Source: Lichenibacterium minor (GTDB lineage Bacteria > Pseudomonadota > Alphaproteobacteria > Rhizobiales > Beijerinckiaceae). Taken from it: DNA of 64,000 bases. The stretch lies in contig NZ_QYBB01000008.1 in assembly GCF_004137685.1 (NCBI RefSeq), forward strand, positions 124,001-188,000. The letters run 5' to 3'. The translations under genes were made by a program, and so were the position numbers. Positions within the stretch are counted from its first letter, which is position 1; the number at the start of each line of letters is the position of its first letter. Below the pieces are notes generated by a model. It worked only from the letters and a program-made list of their open reading frames with translations, had not been told where the DNA came from and made no database searches. Shown here piece after piece: positions 1 through 7,706 of this stretch.

Positions 1-1364
1 TTCAGCGCCGTGTATTGGGCGAGCAGCGACGAGCGGCTCTTGCGCGCGATGTCGAGCGCGCCGTGGGCCAGCGAGCGCTCGGCCCGCTCGCTCTGCAGCT
101 CCTCGATCATGCGCCGGTGCGTCGCCTCGAACTCCGAGCGCTCCAACGCGAAGCGGGCGTTGAGGCTTTCGATGCGGTCGAGCAGCGTCGCGCTCTTGCG
201 GTTGGCGGCGTCGAGCGCGCCGTCCTTGGCCGCCACCGCCTTGGCGAGCATGTCGGCGCGGTTGCCGAGCTCGATGTTGGAGCGCTGCATGTCGCCGAGC
301 TGGGCGCCGGTGCGGGCCGAGGCTTCCAGGGCGGATTCTAGCCGGCGCTCCAGCGACAGCCGCTCGGCGGTGGCGTCGCGCAGGCCCTTCTCGGCCACCC
401 GGAAGGCTTCGGATTTGTCGTGGAGCTGGTCGCGCAGGTGGGCGATCAGCTTGTCGGTGTTGGCGACATGGGCCGTGAGACCGTCGATCTTCATCGACCG
501 GGACGCCAGTTCCATCTCGTGCGCGGCGCGCTCGGCGTCCCGCGCCGCCTCGCTCTTCTGCCGGGCCGATTGTTCGACGGCGAACTTGCCCTGCACCAGC
601 GCCGTGGTGCTGCGCGCCATCTGGAGCTGCGGCTCGAGGTCCGCCACGATGCGGTTGAGCCCGGCGATCTTCAGCGACAGCGTTTCGGTCAAGGCCCCCA
701 GGCGCGACGTTTCCGCGTCCGACAGCCCCAGGGTTTCGCGCGCTTCGGCGAGGGCGCGCTCGGTCGCCACGCGCGCTTCCTCGGCGACCGCCAGCTCACC
801 CCGCAGCGCGGCGTTGTCGTCCGCCAGCGATTTCGCGCGGTCGGCCTCGGCGAAGAGGCGAGATTCCAGGCTGTCGCCGTGGCTCTTCAGGTCGGACGTG
901 CGGATGCGCAGCTCCGTCACCTGAACGTCCTGGCGGCGGATGGTTTCTTCGCGGTCGGTCAGGGCCGCCAGCGCGTCCTGGAAGTCGCCGAAGGTCTTGG
1001 CGCTCACCACCTGCAGCGCGCCGAGCTCCGCCCGCGCGGTGGCGGCGAGGTCGCGCTCGCGCGCCAGCAGGGCTTCCACCTCCATCAGCCGCGCGCGGGA
1101 CGCCGCGTGCTGGTCGACGAAGTCGTTGAGCGGGCCGACGATGAGGCCGAACTCGGCCGACAGCGAGCGCACCTCGTCGAGGCGCTCCGCCATGCGGTTC
1201 ACCCGGTCGCGCACGCTTTCGCTCTGCTGGCCGAGCGCGTCGAGCGGCCCGCCGCCGGCGAGCTGCGCCGGGCGCGGGGCGGGGGCCGACACGGGTGCGG
1301 GCCGGGTCGCGGCCACCTCCGCGGGGGGCTCGCGCCGCTTCAACAGGGACCAGCCTTCGAACAT
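1..1364 (-). CDS. Long coiled-coil protein (C-terminus beyond the window)
   Basis: The frame runs off the left edge, so about 454 N-terminal codons are visible. The start is ATG at 1362-1364, preceded by GGGA five bases upstream. A short Pro/Ala-rich N-terminal segment follows the first residues MFEGWSLLKRRE. From about residue 45 the protein is an almost unbroken charged heptad-type coiled coil rich in Ala, Glu, Arg and Leu, without signal peptide, membrane segment or nucleotide-binding motif. It lies 38 bases downstream of another coiled-coil gene on the same strand, so the two are probably co-transcribed. This composition fits a cytoskeletal or scaffold filament protein of the crescentin or polar-scaffold kind, but I see no diagnostic motif; the function is inference. 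Confidence 0.75.
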   Translation of the reverse strand, partial: MFEGWSLLKRREPPAEVAATRPAPVSAPAPRPAQLAGGGPLDALGQQSESVRDRVNRMAERLDEVRSLSAEFGLIVGPLNDFVDQHAASRARLMEVEALLARERDLAATARAELGALQVVSAKTFGDFQDALAALTDREETIRRQDVQVTELRIRTSDLKSHGDSLESRLFAEADRAKSLADDNAALRGELAVAEEARVATERALAEARETLGLSDAETSRLGALTETLSLKIAGLNRIVADLEPQLQMARSTTALVQGKFAVEQSARQKSEAARDAERAAHEMELASRSMKIDGLTAHVANTDKLIAHLRDQLHDKSEAFRVAEKGLRDATAERLSLERRLESALEASARTGAQLGDMQRSNIELGNRADMLAKAVAAKDGALDAANRKSATLLDRIESLNARFALERSEFEATHRRMIEELQSERAERSLAHGALDIARKSRSSLLAQYTAL

Positions 1365-1402
1365 CGGATTCCCGCACTCCCCATCGCGCGCCGACCGGAC
1401 CG

Positions 1403-2011
1403 TCAGCCGGCCGGAGCCTCGTCCACCGCCACCAGCAGCGCTTTGTGGGCGGTCGACCCCCGGCCGAAGGCCGACACGATCTTGGAATGGAGCCCGTGGG
1501 ACAGGCCCAGGGCTTCGGCGGCCTGGCGCTCCGCCGCGTCGGCGCGGGCGCGCTCGGCTTCGAGCTGGGTTTCGGCGAGCTCGGCGCGCTGCTGGGCGGC
1601 GGCGAGGCGGCGCTCCAGCTCCTGCGCGTCGCTCTTCAGGCCGGCCGCGAGCCTTTGCCAGTCGAGGACCTTGGCCTGCGCCGCCACCACGGCGCCTTCG
1701 GCCCGCATCGACACGTCCTCGAGCGAGGCTTCGAGCTGGTCGCGCCGGTCATACAGGATTTCGAGCGCCTTGGCGGCGCATTCGAGCAGGCTCAGGGCCG
1801 TCTGGTAGTTGCGCGGCGTCAGCGCCGCCGGCTCGGCCGCGTCCTGCGTCGGCATCAGGTCGAGCCGCCCCCGTCCGGCCACCGCCGCCTCGGACGCGCC
1901 GCCCTCGATGATGGAGATGATGCCCCGGTCGGGGCGCAGCGGCATCGCCTTCGATACGGGCTGGACAAGGCTCAAGGCGAAACTCCCGTCGGGCACGGCA
2001 TCGGACGACAA
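1403..2011 (-). CDS. Short coiled-coil protein, partner candidate of the downstream coiled-coil gene
   Basis: A 202-codon frame whose first codon is TTG at 2011. A GTG (1996) and an ATG (1945, giving MPLRPDRGIISIIEGG) are also possible, and the ATG start gives the most protein-like beginning, so the N-terminus is uncertain. Residues about 65-180 form a helical coiled-coil region (Ala/Glu/Arg/Leu heptads); the ends look unstructured. There is no signal peptide or enzymatic motif. It directly precedes the long coiled-coil gene on the same strand, which suggests a two-gene structural unit. I do not recognise a named family. Confidence 0.65.
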   Translation of the reverse strand: MSSDAVPDGSFALSLVQPVSKAMPLRPDRGIISIIEGGASEAAVAGRGRLDLMPTQDAAEPAALTPRNYQTALSLLECAAKALEILYDRRDQLEASLEDVSMRAEGAVVAAQAKVLDWQRLAAGLKSDAQELERRLAAAQQRAELAETQLEAERARADAAERQAAEALGLSHGLHSKIVSAFGRGSTAHKALLVAVDEAPAG

Positions 2012-2174
2012 CCTGGGATGTCATCGTCATTGCGACCTGTCGCGGACTGTTGCAGGATTCAACATCACGCGCAATCGCATCCGACGATGCACCGCCGCCG
2101 CGACCGCGTCGATGCACAGCGGAATGGAACGGCGGGCCCCCGCGACAGCATCGAGCGGCCCGGCCGGCGCCGCG

Positions 2175-3053
2175 TCACGCCGCGTCGCGCATCGCCGCCG
2201 CGCCCGCGCCGAGGCTCGCCCGCACCTCGTCGGCCAGCGCCGCCACGACGGGCGAGCGCGCGCCCGGCCGGCGCAACAGGCCGAGCCGCACCGAGGGCAG
2301 CGCCGGCAGGCCCGCCTCGGCGCCGACCAGCCGCTGGCTCGCCGCGTCCACCACGGCCAGGGGCAGCACCGTCACGGCTTGGCCGGCCCGCACCACGGGC
2401 GCGATGGCGGAATAATGGGTCGAGGTCATGAACATGCGCGTCGCCACGCCGGCTTCGGCCAGGGCCGCGATGGCGACCTGCCGCCACGCGCAGCTGGGCG
2501 TCGACAGGGCGAGGGGCAGCGGCCGCTGCGCCTCGATCGGCCCGGCCCTGAGCCCCGCCACCCAGACCAGGGGCTCCTCGCGCAGCACTTCGCTGCCGGG
2601 GATGTCGTCCGACGCCGTGACGATGCCGACGTCGACCTCGCCGCTGCGGATGCGATCGGCCACCTCGATGCTGGGGTGGCACAGCACCGACAGCTCCACG
2701 CCGGGGTGGCGCAGGGCGAAGCGGCCGACGATGTCGCCGAGGAACAGCTCGGCGTAGTCGTCCGGGATGCCGAGCGTCACGCGGCCCGTCAGGCCCTCGG
2801 CGGCGAGGTCGGCCAGCGCCGCGGCTTCCACCTGCAGGATGCGGCGCGCGTGCTCCACCAGCCGCTCGCCGTCCGGCGACAGCCGCGTGCCCCGCCCCTG
2901 CTTCACGAACAGGGCGCGGTCGAGCCGCTCCTCCAGCCGCCGCACGTGCATCGACACGGCGCTCTGCGTCTTGTTCACCCGGTCGGCCGCGCGCGTGAAG
3001 CTGCCCGTGTCGACGATGGCCAGGAAGGACCGGAGCTGATCGGTGTCGAGCAT
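2175..3053 (-). CDS. LysR-family transcriptional regulator
   Basis: A 292-residue LysR-type regulator. The N-terminal winged helix-turn-helix begins MLDTDQLRSFLAIVDTGSFT and continues with the expected AADRVNKTQSAVSMHVRRLE recognition-helix region (residues about 1-60). The rest is the two-lobed periplasmic-binding-like effector domain (about 90-290). The start chosen is ATG at 3051-3053 because it gives the normal LysR N-terminus; the frame stays open far upstream but that extension overlaps the divergent gene. It is transcribed away from the DUF1127 gene, and a 21-bp imperfect inverted repeat lies 24 bases upstream of its start. The natural target is probably itself and the DUF1127 gene; the effector is unknown. 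Confidence 0.93.
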   Translation of the reverse strand: MLDTDQLRSFLAIVDTGSFTRAADRVNKTQSAVSMHVRRLEERLDRALFVKQGRGTRLSPDGERLVEHARRILQVEAAALADLAAEGLTGRVTLGIPDDYAELFLGDIVGRFALRHPGVELSVLCHPSIEVADRIRSGEVDVGIVTASDDIPGSEVLREEPLVWVAGLRAGPIEAQRPLPLALSTPSCAWRQVAIAALAEAGVATRMFMTSTHYSAIAPVVRAGQAVTVLPLAVVDAASQRLVGAEAGLPALPSVRLGLLRRPGARSPVVAALADEVRASLGAGAAAMRDAA

Positions 3054-3076
3054 GGAACGATGCCAAATCGTGATCG

Positions 3077-3097
3077 AACGCATGAAAAGCATTCGTT
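3077..3097. promoter_or_regulatory. Operator-like inverted repeat between lysR-type gene and DUF1127 gene
   Basis: The 21-bp sequence reads AACG-c-ATG ... CAT-t-CGTT, pairing at seven of the eight outer positions around its centre. LysR regulators usually bind dyad sites of the T-N11-A kind in the gap between themselves and a divergent target, which is where this lies. Binding is inference. Confidence 0.45.
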
Positions 3098-3160
3098 GGA
3101 CCCATGAATGGCCCCGCCCCACCTTGGCGTCAAGGCCGCTCAGGCCCCGGAGGTCACGCC

Positions 3161-3451
3161 ATGCTGCTGATGATCGAGAAGCCCCGCCCCACCCCCGCCG
3201 AGCGCGGGTTCCGCACCCTGTCGCGCGCCTTCCGCGCCATGCCGGCCATCCTCGACTGGATCGTGATGGGGCCGTTCCGCGCCGCCGAAGCCCGGCACAC
3301 CCTCGACACCCTGGCGGCGATGAGCGACCACGAGCTCCGCGACATCGGCCTCGACCGCGGCGACCTCCGCGACGCCACGGCGCTGCCGGCCGGGCGCGAC
3401 CTGGGCCTGTTCCTCGACGGGCGGCGGGGTTGGCGCCGCGCCCGGCGCTGA
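3161..3451 (+). CDS. DUF1127 small protein
   Basis: The start is ATG at 3161, set by a good ribosome binding site GGAGG seven bases upstream; an upstream in-frame ATG at 3104 lacks one. The 96-residue product has a basic, Trp-containing helix in the middle and the family signature near its end (LDTLAAMSDHELRDIGLDRG, residues about 49-68). Proteins with this domain are common in Alphaproteobacteria; studied ones act in stress and phosphate or RNA-related regulation, but no single role is established. It faces the LysR gene across a 107-base gap with an operator-like repeat. Confidence 0.82.
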   Translation: MLLMIEKPRPTPAERGFRTLSRAFRAMPAILDWIVMGPFRAAEARHTLDTLAAMSDHELRDIGLDRGDLRDATALPAGRDLGLFLDGRRGWRRARR

Positions 3452-3530
3452 TGGAACTCCCGCGCCCGGAGCGCGTCGTCCTGCCGGGCCGGGGCCCCCT
3501 CCGGGCCCCGCGCGGAAGGCGTGAGGCGCG

Positions 3531-4541
3531 ATGCGGACCATCCTCACCGAAGAGCGCGCGGCGGGTTTCGCCCGCATCGCGCTCGGCCACGTCGAGCGCG
3601 ACTATCCCAACAAGCTCGACCACGTCATGGACGGGCCGGCCGACGCCGCGGTGCCGCGGGCGCTGCACCCGGTGTTCTTCGGCTCCTTCGACTGGCACAG
3701 CTGCGTCCACGGCCATTGGATGCTGGCCCGCCTGCTCCGCCGCTTCCCCGCCATGGAGCCGGCCGGCGCGGTGCGGGACCTGTTCGACCGTCGGCTGACC
3801 CCGGACGCCGTCGCGGGCGAGATCGCCTATCTGTCCCGGCCGTCGTCGCGCGGCTTCGAGCGACCCTACGGCTGGGCGTGGCTGTTGAAGCTCGCCGCGG
3901 AGCTGCGCGGGCTCGACGGCCCCGGCCAGGCCGCCTGGGGGGTGACGCTGGCGCCGCTCGCCGACGCCTTCGCGGACCGCTTCCTCGCCTTCCTGCCCAA
4001 GGCCGCCTATCCGGTCCGCACCGGCACGCATTTCAACGGCGCCTTCGCGCTGGCGCTGGCCCGCGACTACGCCGTGGCGACGGAGGACGACGCGCTCCTC
4101 GGCCTGCTGTGGGAGAAGGCGGTCGATTGGTTCGGGCGCGACCGCGGCTGCCAGGCCTGGGAGCCGGGTGGCGACGACTTCCTGTCCCCGGCGCTCATGG
4201 AAGCGGAATGCATGCGCCGCCTGCTGCCGCCCGGCGAATGGCGGCCCTGGTTCGACGGCTTCCTGCCCGGCCTCGCCGGCGGGCATCCCGAAGCGCTGTT
4301 CCGCCCCGCATCCGTCAGCGACCGCTCGGACGGCAAGATCGCCCATCTCGACGGGCTGAACCTCAGCCGCGCCTGGTGCTGGCGCGGCCTGGCCTCGGCC
4401 CTGCCGGCGTCGGACCCGCGCCGCGCCCTCCTGGAGGACGCGGCCGAGCGCCACCTGGAAGCGGGGCTCGGCACGGTGCGGGGCGACTATATGGGCGAAC
4501 ACTGGCTCGCCAGCTTCGCCGTCCTGGCGCTGGAAGCGTGA
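3531..4541 (+). CDS. DUF2891 family protein
   Basis: A 336-residue soluble protein, most likely of the DUF2891 family, judged from the segments HPVFFGSFDWHSCVHGHWML (about 46-65), RPYGWAWLLKL and FLSPALMEAECM. The Trp/His-rich conserved blocks and alpha-helical character recall an alpha/alpha-barrel hydrolase or isomerase, but no activity is known for the family. There is no signal peptide. The start is ATG at 3531, 79 bases after the DUF1127 gene on the same strand, so read-through from the LysR-controlled promoter is possible. It converges on the FNT gene across two hairpins. Confidence 0.75.
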   Translation: MRTILTEERAAGFARIALGHVERDYPNKLDHVMDGPADAAVPRALHPVFFGSFDWHSCVHGHWMLARLLRRFPAMEPAGAVRDLFDRRLTPDAVAGEIAYLSRPSSRGFERPYGWAWLLKLAAELRGLDGPGQAAWGVTLAPLADAFADRFLAFLPKAAYPVRTGTHFNGAFALALARDYAVATEDDALLGLLWEKAVDWFGRDRGCQAWEPGGDDFLSPALMEAECMRRLLPPGEWRPWFDGFLPGLAGGHPEALFRPASVSDRSDGKIAHLDGLNLSRAWCWRGLASALPASDPRRALLEDAAERHLEAGLGTVRGDYMGEHWLASFAVLALEA

Positions 4542-4573
4542 TCCCGGAGCGGCGCGCCGTTTCGCGACGCCGG

Positions 4574-4643
4574 CGGTCGAAGGTTTCGACCGATGGGGAG
4601 TGCCCGAGCGCGATATCGGGCCCGGCTTCGCCGACCGGGCCCG
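4574..4643. terminator. Tandem hairpins between convergent genes
   Basis: Two perfect inverted repeats lie between the DUF2891 and FNT stop codons. The first (4574-4592) has 8-bp arms CGGTCGAA/TTCGACCG with a 3-base loop. The second (4617-4643) has 9-bp arms CGGGCCCGG/CCGGGCCCG with a 9-base loop. Neither has a strong T-tract, but both are placed to stop transcription from either side. Confidence 0.6.
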
Positions 4644-4646
4644 GCA

Positions 4647-5489
4647 TCACTCGGCGGGGCTGACCGCCGGCGCCGACAGGCGGGCGACGCGGGGGGCGCC
4701 CGTGCGGACGTGGGTCGAGTAGAGCATCAGGCCCGTGAAGGCGAGGCCGCCCACGATGTTGCCGAGCAGCGTCGGGATCTCGTTCCAGACGAGATAGTCC
4801 AGCACCGAGAAATGGCCGCCCATGATCAGCGCCGAGGGGAACAGGAACATGTTCACCACCGAATGCTCGAAGGTCATGAAGAAGAACACCGTGATGGGCA
4901 TCCACATGGCGATGACCTTGCCGGGCACGGAGGTGGAGATCATGGCGCCGATGACGCCGGTCGACACCATCCAGTTGCACATCATGGCGCGGACGAAGAG
5001 CGTCAGCATGCCGGACGCGCCGTACTTCGAATAGCCGAGCGTGCGGGCCTCGCCGATGCCGGCGATCAGCGTGCCGACGGGGTTCGGCGCCGTCGCGAAG
5101 CCGAAGGTGAACACGATCGACATCATCACGGCGACCGTCAGGGCGCCGGCGAAATTGCCCAGGAACACGAGCACCCAGTTGCGCAGCACGTTGCCGGCGT
5201 TGACGCCGGGGCGCCCGTCGATCAGCGCGAGCGGGGTCAGCACCACCACGCCCGTCAGCAGGTCGTAGCCGAGCAGGTACAGCATCACGAAGCCGACCGG
5301 GAACAACAGCGCCCCCACCAGCGGCTGCCCGGTGGTCTGATTGATGGTGACCGCAAAAGCGGCAGCCAGCGCCAGGATGGCGCCCGCCATATAGGCACGG
5401 ATGAAGGTGTCGCGGGTGGCCATGAAGACTTTGGCCTCGCCGGCGTCGATCGCCTTCTTCACGAAGTCTGCGGGCACGAGATAGGACAT
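4647..5489 (-). CDS. Formate/nitrite transporter (FNT) family channel
   Basis: A 280-residue integral membrane protein with six hydrophobic helices, matching the pentameric FocA/NirC/HSC channel family. The TFEHSVVNMF segment (about residue 205) carries the pore histidine conserved in this family, and NWMVSTGVIG and LGNFAGA are further typical blocks. The start is ATG at 5489 with AAGGAA eight bases upstream; the frame is open further upstream but that part is not FNT-like. Substrates of the family are small monovalent anions such as formate, nitrite or hydrosulfide, and the sequence does not decide among them. No pyruvate-formate lyase or nitrite reductase gene is nearby. Confidence 0.9.
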   Translation of the reverse strand: MSYLVPADFVKKAIDAGEAKVFMATRDTFIRAYMAGAILALAAAFAVTINQTTGQPLVGALLFPVGFVMLYLLGYDLLTGVVVLTPLALIDGRPGVNAGNVLRNWVLVFLGNFAGALTVAVMMSIVFTFGFATAPNPVGTLIAGIGEARTLGYSKYGASGMLTLFVRAMMCNWMVSTGVIGAMISTSVPGKVIAMWMPITVFFFMTFEHSVVNMFLFPSALIMGGHFSVLDYLVWNEIPTLLGNIVGGLAFTGLMLYSTHVRTGAPRVARLSAPAVSPAE

Positions 5490-5683
5490 ACTCGGGGTTC
5501 CTTTGCGTGTGGTCGCCCCCGCGACAGCATTCCCCGTGCCAAAGATCGCGGCCCCGGGGCCGTCCGTGCGGCATCGCGGGGGCCTGTCTCCTTCCGGCAC
5601 CGCGGCCGCCGGACGGTCGACCATTGAAAGTTGCAAGCCGGGGACGATGTCACCCGGCATCTCCCGCTTGCCGGTCCCGCGTC

Positions 5684-7690
5684 ATGCCCCGTCCGTCGCC
5701 GATCCTGCCGATGCTTTCGGCGCTCCCCGTCGTCGCCGGCCTCGCCGGGCCCGCCGCGGCCTTCACGCCCGCCGAGGGCAAGATGCCGATGACGGTGACG
5801 CTGGTGCGGAGCGACGCCCCGGGCTGCGGGGACGGCTGCGCCGAATGGCTGGCGCTGACCGGGGTGATCGGTCCGGGCACGCCGGCCCTGTTCTCCGCGG
5901 CCCTGGCCCGGCTCGGGCGGAAATCCGTGCCGGTCCTCGTCGACTCGCCCGGCGGCGCCGTGCAGGCCGCCATGGCGATGGGCCGCGCCATCCGGTCGCG
6001 CGGGTTGACGGTGGCGGTGGCGGGAACGGCGCTCGACGACTGCGCGGCGACGGACAGCGCCTGCGCGGCGCGGCGGCGGGCCGGGGAGCGGCCGGGCTTC
6101 GTCGCCGGCGGCGTCGCCGCCTGCGCTTCCGCCTGCGTGCTGATCCTGGCGGCCGGGACCGAGCGGTCCGTCGGCGATCACAGCTACGTCGGCGTGCACC
6201 AGATGGTCGTGCATCAGACGCTGACGCGGGTGATGAACTATTTCCGCATCATGCGCCGCATGGTGAACGGCCGCCCCGTCGAGGTCAGCCGCACGCTGAT
6301 CGAGACGCGGCCGATCTCCTCGCGCCAAGTGCAGAAGGCCGCCCCGGAAACCATGTATTCCGAGGTCGACCGCTACCTGCTCGGCCTCGGCATCGCCGAA
6401 TCCATCATGCCGCTGATGCGTTCGGCCCCGCCGAGCGGCATCCATTGGATGACGCCCGCCGAGCTGGCGTCGACGCGGATCGCGACGGACACCACCGATG
6501 CCCGCACGCTCGTCGGGCGGATCGCGGATGCGAAGCCGGCGAGCCCGGAAGCGCCGGGCACGTTGGCGCTCGCGGGCGCCGCGCTGGGCGACGGGGCGCG
6601 GATGGTGGGCATCGTCACCTGGCAGATCGCGGGAAGCGCCGCCGCGCCGGCGCTGGTCGGCGAGGTCGACCTGCCCGCGGGGCACCTGCACGGCACGCTC
6701 ACGATCCGGCGGGACACGGCGCCGGGCGCGACGACGGGCTTCACGGCTTCGGCCGACTTCGGCCCGGCGGGAGCCATCGAACCCGGCCGGGCGTGGAGCT
6801 TGGAAGCGCCGCGCATCTGCGACGCCCGGATCTGCGACATGCCCTTCGCGCCCGCGCCCCGGCACGACGATGGGCCGGGCCGGCGGGATTTCGGCGTGAT
6901 CCCGGCCTGGGGCGACACCCTCCTGTCGGCCCTCCGGAACCGCGACTGGATCACGCTCGGGCTGTCGTCCGACGACGGCAGGAAGGGCTGGGTGTCGCTG
7001 TCCATCAAGGACGGCGCGCGCGGACCGGTGGCGGACTGGGAGCGCCGCTGCTGCGGGCTGGCGCTCCCGTCGGCGCCGCCTCCCCCCGCGGTGCAGGCCG
7101 CCGCGGCGCCTGCCCCGGCGGCCCCGGCACCCGCCCTCCCGCCCGCGCCCGCGGTGGCGGCCCGTGCCGCGCCCACGGTCGCCACCGCGCGGGCCGGGTT
7201 CTCCCTGCTGCGCCCGACCTCGGCGGCCGCACGGAAGGACGGCGGGGCGGCCCTCACCTGGACGCTGATCGCGCCGCTCGACCGGTTCGGCGCGCCGGGC
7301 AGCACCGCGCTGCTCGGCGAACTGCCGATCCCCGACGCCGGGCTGCGCGTCAGCCTGGAGGTCGGGCCGGCGGCCGGCGGCGACGTCGAACTCGACGTGA
7401 GCCTCGTCGGAAGCCCGGCGATCTTCGGCCCGACCCTGGCGCTGGCGGTCCCGCCGGTGTGGACGGCGGACGGGCACGTGGCGGCCCTGGCCGAGAAGGT
7501 CGTCCCCCTGGCCTACGGCGGCGGCTTCCGCACGGTGCTGTCCAGCGGGGCCGAGGTGCCGCCCGGCGCCGACCTCGTGCTCGAACTGACGGACCCGGCG
7601 GGCCGCCTCGACATCCGGCTCCCGCTCGACGGCCCGCTCGGCACGCTGCTCCGGCTCGCCCGCAAGGCCCGCGGCCCGGCGACGGGCTGA
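5684..7690 (+). CDS. Secreted ClpP/crotonase-fold protein with a duplicated C-terminal domain
   Basis: A 668-residue protein with a clear signal peptide (MPRPSPILPMLSALPVVAG..., cleavage probably after the AAA near residue 26). Residues about 30-270 resemble the predicted periplasmic ClpP-fold family COG3904: a VLVDSPGGAV loop and a Cys-flanked candidate nucleophile ACASACV (Ser149), followed by a His-containing GVHQM segment. Downstream, two similar beta-rich units start near residues 309 and 524 (both read TW-x-x-hydrophobic ... GE-x-x-hydrophobic-P-A ... L), separated by a Cys-containing stretch and a Pro/Ala linker (about 460-500). It is divergent from the FNT gene and 16 bases from the convergent acyl-CoA synthetase. 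Proteolytic activity is inferred, not shown. Confidence 0.72.
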   Translation: MPRPSPILPMLSALPVVAGLAGPAAAFTPAEGKMPMTVTLVRSDAPGCGDGCAEWLALTGVIGPGTPALFSAALARLGRKSVPVLVDSPGGAVQAAMAMGRAIRSRGLTVAVAGTALDDCAATDSACAARRRAGERPGFVAGGVAACASACVLILAAGTERSVGDHSYVGVHQMVVHQTLTRVMNYFRIMRRMVNGRPVEVSRTLIETRPISSRQVQKAAPETMYSEVDRYLLGLGIAESIMPLMRSAPPSGIHWMTPAELASTRIATDTTDARTLVGRIADAKPASPEAPGTLALAGAALGDGARMVGIVTWQIAGSAAAPALVGEVDLPAGHLHGTLTIRRDTAPGATTGFTASADFGPAGAIEPGRAWSLEAPRICDARICDMPFAPAPRHDDGPGRRDFGVIPAWGDTLLSALRNRDWITLGLSSDDGRKGWVSLSIKDGARGPVADWERRCCGLALPSAPPPPAVQAAAAPAPAAPAPALPPAPAVAARAAPTVATARAGFSLLRPTSAAARKDGGAALTWTLIAPLDRFGAPGSTALLGELPIPDAGLRVSLEVGPAAGGDVELDVSLVGSPAIFGPTLALAVPPVWTADGHVAALAEKVVPLAYGGGFRTVLSSGAEVPPGADLVLELTDPAGRLDIRLPLDGPLGTLLRLARKARGPATG

Positions 7691-7706
7691 GCGGCGGCGG
7701 GCCGGC

